Part shown: positions 1 through 8,300 of the stretch, one piece after another | Layout of the letters: every line of letters starts with the position of its first letter | Position numbering within the stretch: the first letter of the stretch is position 1 | Assembly (NCBI GenBank): GCA_035625725.1 | Contig: DASPPB010000072.1 | Coordinates: 1 to 26,518, forward strand | Source of the DNA: GJ-E10 sp035625725 | GTDB taxonomy: Bacteria > Pseudomonadota > Gammaproteobacteria > Burkholderiales > Burkholderiaceae_F | Length of the DNA: 26,518 nucleotides | Reading direction: 5' to 3' | Program-made: the position numbers and the translations under genes | The notes under the pieces: model-generated | Told to the model about the DNA's origin: nothing | What the model saw: only the letters and a program-made list of their open reading frames with translations | Database searches by the model: none

Positions 1-1
1 G

Positions 2-1372
2 TTCTACCACGTACACAGCGGGCACTGGATGCTCAATATTGGCACTTCACCCGACTTGCTGCAGGTCCAGCCCGGGGGACTTATTGCTCTTGACGAGGAT
101 GGGCGCATCGTCGCGCTGAGTCGATCAATGAAGGAGATCGCGACTTCGTTTGGCGTGCCCGAGCCGCTGGCCCAAATGCCGATCGCAGAGTTGCTGCGCC
201 CCCAATCACGTGGCGATATCCGCGACTGGCCAGGGGCGGCTTCGATCCCGATACAGCTGGTCAGCGGCCTGCGAACGACTCCGCTGTTTTGCAAGGTGAC
301 GCGGCCCAGCCCGAAGACGCGACTCATTGGTGACGCTCCGGCCGGCGTGCGCATTGACACACGGGAGCGCGTCGAGGGCGGCGCGGCGCGTATCGATGCG
401 CTCGGGCGGCTGAGTTTTGGCGATGCGGCAATGGACCGCAATATCGATTTGGCTCGGCGCTTAGCCACTCGCAAAGTGCCCATCATTTTGTTCGGAGAAA
501 CAGGAAGCGGAAAGGAGCTGTTTGCCAGCGCCATTCACGAAGCCAGCGGGAGGATGGGCAAGTTCGTCACGATCAACTGCGGCGCGATTCCCGAGGCGCT
601 GGTCGAAAGCGAACTCTTCGGGTACAGCGACGGTGCATTTACCGGTGCACGGGCCAAGGGAAGGCGGGGCAAGATTCTCGCTTCGTCCGGCGGCACACTG
701 TTCCTTGATGAAATCGGCGACATGCCCTATGCGCTGCAAACCCGCCTGCTGCGTGCTCTAGCGGAGGAAGAAGTAGCGCCTCTTGGGAGTGACACCGCAA
801 CGAGAGTGGATTTGCGAGTTGTTTGCGCGACGCACCAGGACCTGCAGACTCTGGTTCGGGCCGGCTCCTTCCGTGCCGACTTGTACCACCGGCTTGCGGG
901 TGCCTGTATCCGTTTGCCGCCCTTGCGCAGCCGAAGTGACACGCGTGCGCTTGTCGAGACGCTTTGGCAAATGGATAGGAATGCGGAAGGCAAGCCCTAT
1001 CTTTCGCTCTCTGCGGAACTTGAGCGAGTGCTTCTGCACCACGCCTGGCCCGGCAATATTCGCCAGTTGCGCAATGTATTGAGATATATCGCGGCCACCT
1101 GCCAGGGCAATGTCGCTACGTGCGACGCCTTACCCGATGGATTCTTGACCGAGAGCCTGGGAAGCGGGCCTGCCCTTCCCCGGGTTTCGGCGAATCCTTC
1201 GTCGGCGGCAGCCGACGCACCGCGTCAACCCGGAGTTCCAGATCTCGTTGCGCTCTTGCGCAGCCACCATTGGTGCGTTACGGCAGTCGCGCGCGCTCTC
1301 AACGTGTCGCGCTCAACCGTGCATCGGCGGATGAGGGCGCGTGGCATCGTTCCTCCGAACCGACGCGATTAA
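2..1372 (+). CDS. Sigma-54-dependent transcriptional activator, AcoR-like (5' partial)
   Basis: Bacterial enhancer-binding protein that would open sigma-54 RNA polymerase complexes using ATP. The reading frame is open to the first base of the window, so about 180-200 N-terminal residues (the GAF-type sensor region in AcoR relatives) lie upstream; 456 residues are visible. Counting the ATG at 29 as residue 1, a PAS-like stretch (GGLIALDEDGRIVALS) comes first. The AAA+ domain follows, with Walker A GETGSGKE near 156, the sigma-54 contact motif GAFTGA at about 202, Walker B FLDEIGD, and the later WPGNIRQLRN segment. A Fis-type helix-turn-helix (AVARALNVSRSTVHRRM) closes the protein. The intact GAFTGA loop indicates a true sigma-54 activator. 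No receiver domain is visible, so regulation is likely by a ligand. The target is unknown; relatives control acetoin, alcohol or aromatic catabolism. It converges on the next gene. Confidence 0.93.
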   Translation, partial: FYHVHSGHWMLNIGTSPDLLQVQPGGLIALDEDGRIVALSRSMKEIATSFGVPEPLAQMPIAELLRPQSRGDIRDWPGAASIPIQLVSGLRTTPLFCKVTRPSPKTRLIGDAPAGVRIDTRERVEGGAARIDALGRLSFGDAAMDRNIDLARRLATRKVPIILFGETGSGKELFASAIHEASGRMGKFVTINCGAIPEALVESELFGYSDGAFTGARAKGRRGKILASSGGTLFLDEIGDMPYALQTRLLRALAEEEVAPLGSDTATRVDLRVVCATHQDLQTLVRAGSFRADLYHRLAGACIRLPPLRSRSDTRALVETLWQMDRNAEGKPYLSLSAELERVLLHHAWPGNIRQLRNVLRYIAATCQGNVATCDALPDGFLTESLGSGPALPRVSANPSSAAADAPRQPGVPDLVALLRSHHWCVTAVARALNVSRSTVHRRMRARGIVPPNRRD

Positions 1373-1517
1373 GAAAATCACCAAGCATTACGCCCGGGGA
1401 GCAATTCGTCTCGTCAGCACGCGCTGGCGCCCTCGTACGTCCGCCCTTTGCGAAGCGCCCGACACAAGACATGAGTCGACCGGCAGTTTGGTTTTGATAG
1501 GGCCGTTCGAGGCGGGC

Positions 1518-2315
1518 TCACAAATTGCGCACGACGCGCACCGCCTCGCGTTCCTCGGGATCGCGCGCCCCGCGGAATCCAAGTTGATGCGTGAATTTGA
1601 GCATGCGCGCGTTATTTGCCAGCACAATGCCTTCCATCGTCTTCAGGCCTCGGCCGCGCGCGATGCTCATCAGTTCATGCATCAGGATGCCCCCCAGGCC
1701 GGAGCCCTGCCAGGCGTCGTCGATCGCGATCGCGAATTCGCAGTTCGTGCCCGAGTCGTCGACGACGTAGCGCACGACACCCAGAAGCACCGTGCTGCCG
1801 TCGCGTTGGGTCGCGGCGACGAGTGCCACGTGCTTGATCTGGTCCACGTCAGTCAGGTACTTGAGCTTGGCCTCCGGCAGCTCGCGCAGCGTAACCATGA
1901 AGCGCTTGTAGCGTGCCTCCGTAGACAGATGGCGAACGAAGTCGGCCTCGAGCTCCCGGTCTTCGCGACCGATCGGCCGCACCGCCACTGTCGTGCCACG
2001 GACGAGGTATTCTCGGCGCGCCAGCGACCCGAAGTCAGGGGCCTGAACTGGCGTAAAGCGCCCGGGCAACCGCGCGCGCGCCCCAAGGAGATAATCCACG
2101 GCCGAATTTAGGGTCTCGAGCTGTCCGTACTCCGAGGGGGGAATCGGCACCTTCAGCCGCTCGCTCAGTGCCGCAATGAAATTGAGCCAGTCCAGCGAGT
2201 CAAGGTCCACCTGTTCTCGCAAGGGCCGGTTCGGTTCGATGCGTTGCAAGTCGGTGCCCGGCGCTACCGCTTCGATCGCCGAACCAACGTTCTCACGAAT
2301 CTCGTCGCGTTCCAA
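1518..2315 (-). CDS. Acyl carrier protein-GNAT acetyltransferase fusion
   Basis: Two domains in one 265-residue chain. Residues 1-80 resemble an acyl carrier protein: helix one, then LREQVDLDSLDW with Ser40 in the DSL context used for 4'-phosphopantetheine attachment, then a hydrophobic helix. Residues 110-265 are a GNAT N-acetyltransferase similar to the catalytic domain of Pat-type protein acetyltransferases: VAVRPIGREDRELEADFVRHLS, then the acetyl-CoA loop QGSGLGGILM and the closing NNARMLKFTHQLGF segment. The start chosen is TTG at 2315, because GGGGGAG sits seven bases upstream and the ACP fold begins there; the frame extends to a TTG at 2429 without a good ribosome site. No ketosynthase or other fatty-acid or polyketide gene is adjacent. 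Fusion of the two folds is seen directly; that the carrier hands its acyl group to the GNAT domain is inference. Confidence 0.82.
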   Translation of the reverse strand: MERDEIRENVGSAIEAVAPGTDLQRIEPNRPLREQVDLDSLDWLNFIAALSERLKVPIPPSEYGQLETLNSAVDYLLGARARLPGRFTPVQAPDFGSLARREYLVRGTTVAVRPIGREDRELEADFVRHLSTEARYKRFMVTLRELPEAKLKYLTDVDQIKHVALVAATQRDGSTVLLGVVRYVVDDSGTNCEFAIAIDDAWQGSGLGGILMHELMSIARGRGLKTMEGIVLANNARMLKFTHQLGFRGARDPEEREAVRVVRNL

Positions 2316-2516
2316 CGCGTTCTCCCCCGGGCGCCACACGCATGCTACCCCCGAGGCCATCCGGCGGCGCACGGTCGGGATTCGTCCACTCGAGCCGATG
2401 TGTTTCAGGATCGCAAACTCGCGGGACAATATCCGCGAAAGGGAGCGTTGCGGTCGCGGCGCTGCGCTCTACGATCCGCGGAGCCGATGGCTGCTTAGAA
2501 TGATTGACGGCTTGAC

Positions 2517-2549
2517 GGCCGGCCTGCACGCGTCTCGTGTGGCCGGCCT
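2517..2549. repeat. Paired GGCCGGCCT repeats (possible hairpin)
   Basis: GGCCGGCCT occurs at 2517-2525 and again at 2541-2549, 24 bases apart. Because GGCCGGCC is itself palindromic, the copies are both direct and inverted repeats and could pair into an 8-bp stem with a 16-base loop. They lie in the 299-base gap between the divergent ACP-GNAT and DJ-1 genes, 66 bases before the DJ-1 start. The gap contains no other convincing gene. Function is unknown, and such repeats can be chance in GC-rich DNA. Confidence 0.35.
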
Positions 2550-2614
2550 CGCGGGCCGTGCGCACCACATGGGGATTCGAGACAGCGGCTCTTTCGACTA
2601 CGGAGGGACTCGGT

Positions 2615-3169
2615 ATGGCGGCAGTGTTAATTCCCTTGGCAGAAGGTTTTGAGGAACTCGAAGCCGTGGCTGTCATTGACGTACTGCGGCGCGGCGGCAT
2701 CAAGGTCGTTGTTGCGAGCCTGGGCCGCGGCCCGGTCAAGGCTTCGCGGGAGACCGTGCTGGTACCGGACGCGGCCCTGGACGACGTGATGCATCAAGAT
2801 TTCGACATGCTGGTGCTGCCCGGCGGAATGCCCGGTGTGAAACACCTGCGGGAGGATCCGCGAATCAAGAAATTGGTGGCCCGCTATACGCAGCCCGACC
2901 GCAGCACCGGCGCGATCTGCGCTGCGCCGTCGGTGCTTGCTGCCTATGGGCACCTCGCGGGCAAGAGTGCTACCAGCAACCCGAAGTTTCGTGATCAGGT
3001 CGCCATTGAAGGCGTGCGCTATCGCGAGGATCCCGTCGTCGTTGACGGCAACATCGTGACGTCGCGCGGCGCCGGCACCTCCGTGGCCTTTGCCCTTGCG
3101 CTGGTGGAGAAACTTGCCGGACGAGCGACCCGTGAAGACGTCGAGGCTGGTCTCGTGATGGCCCGCTGA
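2615..3169 (+). CDS. DJ-1/PfpI family protein (YajL-like)
   Basis: A 184-residue single-domain DJ-1 superfamily protein, the usual length for YajL/ThiJ/PARK7 proteins. It has MAAVLIPLAEGFEELEAV at the N terminus with Glu14 (second E of FEE, equivalent to the DJ-1 Glu18), the LVLPGGMPG turn, and the nucleophile elbow GAICAAPSVLA with Cys102 (equivalent to Cys106). These form the characteristic Cys-Glu pair. Family members are oxidative-stress proteins proposed to act as chaperones, glyoxalases or protein/nucleotide deglycases; the exact activity is disputed. The ATG at 2615 follows GGAGGG with a seven-base spacer and matches the family N terminus; the frame stays open further upstream but without similarity. 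Monocistronic in appearance. Confidence 0.93.
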   Translation: MAAVLIPLAEGFEELEAVAVIDVLRRGGIKVVVASLGRGPVKASRETVLVPDAALDDVMHQDFDMLVLPGGMPGVKHLREDPRIKKLVARYTQPDRSTGAICAAPSVLAAYGHLAGKSATSNPKFRDQVAIEGVRYREDPVVVDGNIVTSRGAGTSVAFALALVEKLAGRATREDVEAGLVMAR

Positions 3170-3212
3170 TTGCCGCGAACCCAAGCAAACAGCAAGCGGC
3201 CTCCGATGCGGT

Positions 3213-3255
3213 ACTGGATCGCCACGGCGGCACGCCGCTCCGCTCGCAATGGCGA
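3213..3255. repeat. Possible dispersed palindromic repeat
   Basis: The stretch beginning ACTGGATCGCC and ending CGCTCGCAATGGCG, with a GCGGC-AC-GCCGC core, resembles the degenerate intergenic palindromes ('GGATtGC...CTCGCAATGaCG') common in proteobacterial genomes. Only one copy is present here, so its repeat nature cannot be shown from this window. The surrounding noncoding interval 3170-3590 otherwise shows no convincing gene on either strand. Confidence 0.3.
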
Positions 3256-3598
3256 AGTTCGCTCTTTTGCGGCCGCCGGACCCTGTTTCTGAGTGCGATC
3301 GATCGCTCGTCGAATGTTGATGCGGTGAGGCGACACGAGTTGAACCGGCCTGCGGCAAGGCCTCGGAGGCTGCTTCGCGCAATCGTTTTTCCCGCCCGCG
3401 GCCGGGTCAAACTCAGGTGCCGGTGGCGACCCGAGCGCGCATTGCGCTTGCGAGGATTTGCAGGCACTGAATTCTGATTTCTTCCGCGGCACCAAGAAAG
3501 TGCATCGCGAACGTGCAAACGGCACCCGGGTGCTGGCGCCGGGCTCGATGTCCTTGTGCGTTCCCGACCTACGCAGCGCCCAGGAATGGTGCATTGCA

Positions 3599-3626
3599 TT
3601 AACATGAATGTATACGCAAATATCAT
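3599..3626 (+). promoter_or_regulatory. Sigma-70-type promoter of small-protein unit
   Basis: TTAACA (3599-3604) and TATCAT (3621-3626) are separated by 16 bases; each matches the consensus hexamer at five of six positions. They lie in an AT-rich island (about 3590-3680) that stands out from GC-rich surroundings. Transcription would begin near 3633, giving a leader of about 168 bases before the ATG at 3801. Confidence 0.6.
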
Positions 3627-3655
3627 TACTATTCAGTTTATTGCCGTTCAAGTTC

Positions 3656-3702
3656 CGTTCATAAGGAACGCCTATTGTTGCATTGCCGCATCCATGAGAT
3701 GC
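3656..3702 (+). promoter_or_regulatory. Leader hairpins upstream of small membrane protein
   Basis: Two short perfect inverted repeats fall in the predicted leader: CGTTC-ATAAG-GAACG (3656-3670) and GCATC-CATGA-GATGC (3688-3702). They could form stem-loops in the mRNA. No known riboswitch class is recognised. The arms are only five bases each, so chance is possible. Confidence 0.35.
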
Positions 3703-3800
3703 AGGCCGACTTTCCGCGGGGAGCGGCGACACAGCCTCCACCTCGTGGGGAGTTCGAAAACCCGGTAACCCGCTGGTTTCGCAACGAAAGGAAGGCTCGC

Positions 3801-3935
3801 ATGACCAAGCACGACAAGCACTTTTTCATTGCCCTGGTGTTCTGCCTAGTGCTCTCCGCGTTCATCGTGGTAGGCGCAGAGGGCGTCGTAGAACATCACT
3901 GGGCCCAAGCGCCGATGGTCACCTCGGTCGCGTGA
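3801..3935 (+). CDS. Small membrane protein, 44 residues
   Basis: Short reading frame with a strong ribosome site, AGGAAGG at 3789-3795 five bases before the ATG. The product has a charged start MTKHDKHF, one hydrophobic segment at about residues 8-25 (FFIALVFCLVLSAFIVVG), then a short tail containing VEHHWAQAP. This fits a single-span membrane protein with the tail probably periplasmic, or a weakly processed signal sequence. It is flanked by a near-consensus promoter and an intrinsic terminator, so it is a self-contained unit. I do not recognise the family. The ribosome site, topology and flanking signals support it being real; function is unknown. Confidence 0.65.
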   Translation: MTKHDKHFFIALVFCLVLSAFIVVGAEGVVEHHWAQAPMVTSVA

Positions 3936-3979
3936 CGCGACCAATCGGCCGGCCCGATATTCCAAGCTGGCAATGACGA

Positions 3980-4009
3980 AGGGCGGCCGCAGAGCCGCCT
4001 TTCTTTTTG
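3980..4009 (+). terminator. Rho-independent terminator
   Basis: GGCGGC (3983-3988) and GCCGCC (3995-4000) form a six-GC-pair stem with a six-base loop, extendable by A-T and G-U pairs. They are followed by TTTCTTTTT (4001-4009). It ends the unit of the 44-residue protein and separates it from the CnoX-like gene that starts 55 bases later. Confidence 0.8.
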
Positions 4010-4064
4010 CCGAAATGCGATCATTGCCTGTGCAGGATGGATCCTGCGGGCGGAAATTGCGAGC

Positions 4065-4931
4065 ATGTCCGAGTACAGCATAGACGTCAGCCAGGAAGAT
4101 TTTTCGACACAGGTCCTCGAAGCCTCTCGCACAATGCCCGTCGTGGTGGACTTCTGGGCTCCCTGGTGCGGACCGTGCAAGGCACTCGGCCCCATTCTCG
4201 ATCGAGTCGTCGCCGACTTTGGCGGAAAACTCCGCCTTGCCAAGATCAATACCGACGAGAATCAAGAGCTCGCCGCGCACTACGGCGTTCGCGGCATTCC
4301 GAACGTCAAAGCGTTTATTGACGGGCAACTCGTGGACGAGTTCAGCGGCGCGCTCTCCGAGCCGCAGGTTCGCCGGTTTCTCGAGGGCTTGCTGCCGTCG
4401 CCCGCGCAGCCCATATTGCTCGAAGCGCAAGCGGCCAGACGAGGCGGCAACATCGCGCAGGCGCGCACGTTGTTACAACGGGCCTTGGAGTTGGATCCGT
4501 CCCACCCCCAGGCGCAACTGGATCTGGCCGACGTCGAAATCGAATCGGGCAACGTGGAGCCCGCGAGCCGGCTGCTCGCAGCGTTCGAGCCCGAGGATTC
4601 GAGCCAACGCGAGCGCTTTGACGCCCTGAAAGCACGGCTGAAACTCGCCGAGGCCGCACGGGGAGCCGATGCGCTCGCTTTGGCGGCACGCGTGAGCGCC
4701 GATCCGACGGACCTCGGTGCGCGCCTCGCATTGGCGCAGACTTTGGCGCTGCGCGAGGAGTATCGAGGTGCGTTCGAACAGCTGCTCGAAATTGTGCAAA
4801 GAGACCGTAGCTTTCGGGACGACATCGGACGCAAGACGATGTTGACCTTTTTCCAGATTCTCAGCACACGGCCCGAGGCGCAGGACCTGGTACGCGAATA
4901 CCGTACGGCCCTGGCGCGCACGCTGCACTAA
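4065..4931 (+). CDS. cnoX: CnoX/YbbN-like thioredoxin-TPR chaperedoxin
   Basis: A 288-residue protein of the usual CnoX (YbbN) length and order. Residues 1-110 are a thioredoxin domain with VDFWAPWCGPCK, active-site Cys35 and Cys38, and the cis-Pro loop GVRGIPNVKAF. Residues 115-288 are alpha-helical tetratricopeptide-type repeats (for example RTLLQRALELDPSHPQAQLDLADVEIESG). In E. coli, CnoX protects proteins from oxidative aggregation and delivers them to GroEL and DnaK; its first active-site Cys is replaced there, whereas this protein keeps a full CGPC pair and could carry out thiol-disulfide chemistry. ATG at 4065 is the natural thioredoxin start; the ribosome site is weak (CGGGCGGA). It sits alone between a terminator and a 400-base gap. 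Cytoplasmic. Confidence 0.9.
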   Translation: MSEYSIDVSQEDFSTQVLEASRTMPVVVDFWAPWCGPCKALGPILDRVVADFGGKLRLAKINTDENQELAAHYGVRGIPNVKAFIDGQLVDEFSGALSEPQVRRFLEGLLPSPAQPILLEAQAARRGGNIAQARTLLQRALELDPSHPQAQLDLADVEIESGNVEPASRLLAAFEPEDSSQRERFDALKARLKLAEAARGADALALAARVSADPTDLGARLALAQTLALREEYRGAFEQLLEIVQRDRSFRDDIGRKTMLTFFQILSTRPEAQDLVREYRTALARTLH

Positions 4932-5338
4932 AGCAGTCGGATACAAAAAAAAGCCGGGGGCTGACGGCAACCCGCGCCACGGCGTCCGCGGCCGGCCTTG
5001 ATTCATGTCTCCCGCGCGCTAAAACGGGGGACAGGTGGCGATCCCCATCAGGGCGCGCCAGGCGATTCGGGCCGGCCGGCGCGCAACCGCTTTCTGGCCC
5101 GCGGGCGGCGCTTGCACGCCGCAGGCTTCGCACTAGAGGAGTTCGCGCGCCCTCACTTTCGCGATATTGCGAATCACATCAAGACTCGCGCGCGGTTTGC
5201 ACAATTGCCCTAGGCCACTACAGAGCAGGGTTGCCGGTATCATTTATCGTTTGCACGCTTGGCCGCGGGGCCGGCTTTGCCCGACCCCAAGCGGCCCGAG
5301 CGCTGCAGCAGAAACTCGCACACCCGGCCCCGCCTAGG
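4932..5338. other. Noncoding gap, 407 bases
   Basis: No convincing gene on either strand. An A8 run next to GCCG...CGGC (about 4945-4970) would look like a terminator hairpin plus U-tract on the minus strand, but no minus-strand gene ends here. A promoter for the large oxidoreductase should lie here, but no clear -35/-10 pair is visible. Confidence 0.5.
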
Positions 5339-8300
5339 ATGAACCGCACACAAAGCCCGAGCTTTGCCTATGGATTTTCGGTGGTCGACCTGTATCGGCG
5401 CGAAGGTCTGCTGCGGCTCGATCAGGTCTTTTTGGAGCAATTGCGAGCTGCCGATTTGAAGTTGCATGAAGAACTGATTGAGGCCCGCGATCGAGCGGCG
5501 GAAGTCTCACGCGCGGAAGCCTCCGAGCTCGGAATCCGCATCGCTCCAAGGCTCGAAGACTTTATCGGCAAGCTCTTCGGTATTGACCCCGAGCTTGCGC
5601 TGCTCAAGCAGCGCCACACGGAACTGGAACCGCTCTTTCGGGTCAAGCGCGAATTCGTTCAGCGCCAGGCCGCCAAGAAGATCAAACCGCAGGACGCTTC
5701 CCAGTTCGATGGCGATGCGCTGTTTGCACAACTGCAGCGGCTGCTGGACGGGTCCTTTAGCGAGCCCCTGTTTGCGCGAAAGGTGAGCGAATGGCTGCTC
5801 GACGAGAGCGCGCATGCCCAGTCGCTTGCTGTCGCGCAGCAGTACGCGGCTTGGGCCGTGCACACAGCGGCTGGCCAGCACCGCCACCACGATGGCCTGC
5901 TATTCAAAATTCCCGGCACCGTCGATCCGATGAACCTCGTGCGAACCGCCCAGTGGCAAGGAAGCGATGGAGTCGCACAGCTGCAGATCCGAGCCGAGCA
6001 CCTTCGGCGGCGGGATGGTTTCGGTCTGACCGACGCGGGTTTTGATCTTGCCGGGGCGCTGGATCAGGCCCACTACTGCATCCAGTGCCACCCGCAGAAA
6101 AAGGACTCCTGCGCGGACGGGCTCAAGGAGCGCGCCAGTAAGGACGCCCCGCAGTCGGTCGTGTACAAGAAAAGCGCCTTCGGCGTGACGCTGTCGGGCT
6201 GCCCCCTGGAGGAGCGCATTTCCGAATTCCATCAGCTCAAAACCCAGGGCTTCCCGATCGGGGCGCTCGCCATGATCACGATCGACAATCCGATGGCGGC
6301 GGGCACCGGGCACCGGATCTGCAACGACTGTGTGAAGGCGTGCATCTACCAAAAGCAAGATGCCGTCAACATCCCGCAAGTCGAGACGCGCACCTTGAAG
6401 GACGTACTCGGGTTGCCGTTTGGCTTCGAGATCTACAGCCTGCTCACCCGCTGGAACCCGCTCAATCTCGCGCGCCCGTATCCGCGCGCCGCGACCGGCC
6501 GCAAGGTGCTGGTCGTCGGCTTGGGGCCGGCCGGCTACACATTGGCGCACCATCTGCTCAACGACGGCCACACGGTCGTAGGCATCGACGGGTTGAAGAT
6601 CGAGCCGCTGCCAGACGCACTGGCCGGCGTACGGCCTGACGGCAACCGCACTGCCTTCGAGGCGTTACGCGACATCCGGTCGATTGCCGAGCCGCTCGAC
6701 CAGCGCGTTTTGGCCGGTTTCGGTGGCGTCGCCGAATACGGAATCACCGTGCGCTGGGACAAAAACAATCTGAAACTCATTCGGCTGCTGCTCGCGCGGC
6801 GCGAGGAGTTTGCCATGTACGGCGGCGTGCGCTTCGGGGGCACGATCGACCTCGACGACGCTGTCGCGATGGGTTTCGACCATGTTGCACTGTGCATGGG
6901 AGCCGGCAAACCGACCACGCTCGATGTGCCCAACGGGCTGGCGCGCGGTGTGCGCGCTGCGTCCGACTTTCTGATGGCGCTCCAGCTCACGGGTGCCGCC
7001 AAGCGCGATTCGATCGCGAACTTGCAGTTACGGTTGCCCGTCGTCGTCATCGGCGGAGGGTTGACGGCAATTGATGCGGCGACCGAGTCGCTTGCGTATT
7101 ACGTTGTACAGGTCGAAAAATTTCTGCACCGCTACGAGGGGCTCGCGCAAGACGTCGGCGAAGATGAAATACGCGATCGCTGGGACGATCTCGACCGCGA
7201 GATTGCGGAGGAGTTTCTGGCCCACGCGCGCGCGCTGCGCGCAGAGCGCGAACTCGCGCGCCGGGAAAATCGACCGGCGCGTATCGCCGAGCTCCTGCAA
7301 CATTGGGGCGGGGCAAAAATCGTCTACCGGCGCCGCCTCGTCGACAGCCCCTCCTACACCCTGAACCACGAGGAGGTGGAAAAGGCGCTCGAAGAGGGGG
7401 TCGCATTTCTCGAGGCTTTGTCCCCAGCGGGCGTTGAAGTCGACAATTTCGGTGCGGTCAAGGGGGTCCAGTTTCATCGACAGCGGCTGGGCGAGGACGG
7501 CAAGTGGAGCGCCGATGGCGAGCAGTGGATCTCGGCGCACACCGTCCTCGTGGCCGCCGGCACCTCCCCCAACACGGTGCTGGCGCGCGAAGACGCCGCC
7601 CATTTTGCCCTTGACGGCCGGTACTTCGCTGCCTGCGACGACGAGGGACGGCCGGTAAAACCCGCCTACGCGCTCGCCAAACCGCAAAGCGCCGACGTGC
7701 TACTCACGCGCCTGCCCAACGGGCGGTTTGTGAGCTTCTTCGGGGACCTGCATCCCTCCTATTTCGGCAACGTCGTCAAAGCAATGGCCTCGGCGCGCCA
7801 AGGCTACCCCCGGATCTCGCGCCTGCTGGAGCGCATGGCGCCCGCTTCGAGCTTATCAACCAGGGAATTCTTCGCGGCGCTCTCGCGCGATTTGCTCGCT
7901 ACCGTGCACTTTGTGCAGCGGCTCACGCCCACAATCGTCGAGATCGTCGTCAAAGCGCCGGCGGCTGCGCGCAAATTTGAACCCGGGCAATTTTATCGGC
8001 TGCAGAACTTCGAGTCGCTCTCGAAGGTCGTCGCCGACACCCGGCTGCACACCGAGGGGCTCGCGCTCACCGGCGCCTGGGTCGACGCGCAGCAAGGCCT
8101 CGTGTCGTGCATCGTGCTCGAAATGGGCGGCTCGTCGAACCTCGTGGCCGCGATGACACCCGGCGAACCGGTGATCCTGATGGGGCCTACCGGGACGCCG
8201 ACAGAGATCGTCTCGAAGGAGACCGTGCTGCTGGCCGGCGGCGGGCTCGGTAACGCGGTGCTGTTTTCGATCGGACAGGCTTTGAAGGCCCACGGTTCGC

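Noticed and set aside
40..60. TGGCAC...TTGC as a sigma-54 promoter
   Set aside because: The spacing between GG and GC is far too long, and the site lies inside the coding frame of the partial activator.
3608..3640. Fur-box-like AT-rich sequence near the small-protein promoter
   Set aside because: Only about 8 of 19 positions match the Fur consensus by eye and the second half-site is absent; AT-richness alone explains the resemblance.
2627..3741. Several long minus-strand frames overlapping the DJ-1 gene and the following gap
   Set aside because: Their products are Arg/Pro/Ser-rich with no domain or ribosome site, and they mirror the DJ-1 coding frame. They are shadows.
4945..4970. Poly-A with adjacent GCCG/CGGC as a minus-strand terminator
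   Set aside because: No minus-strand gene ends here, and the stem has only four pairs around a large loop.
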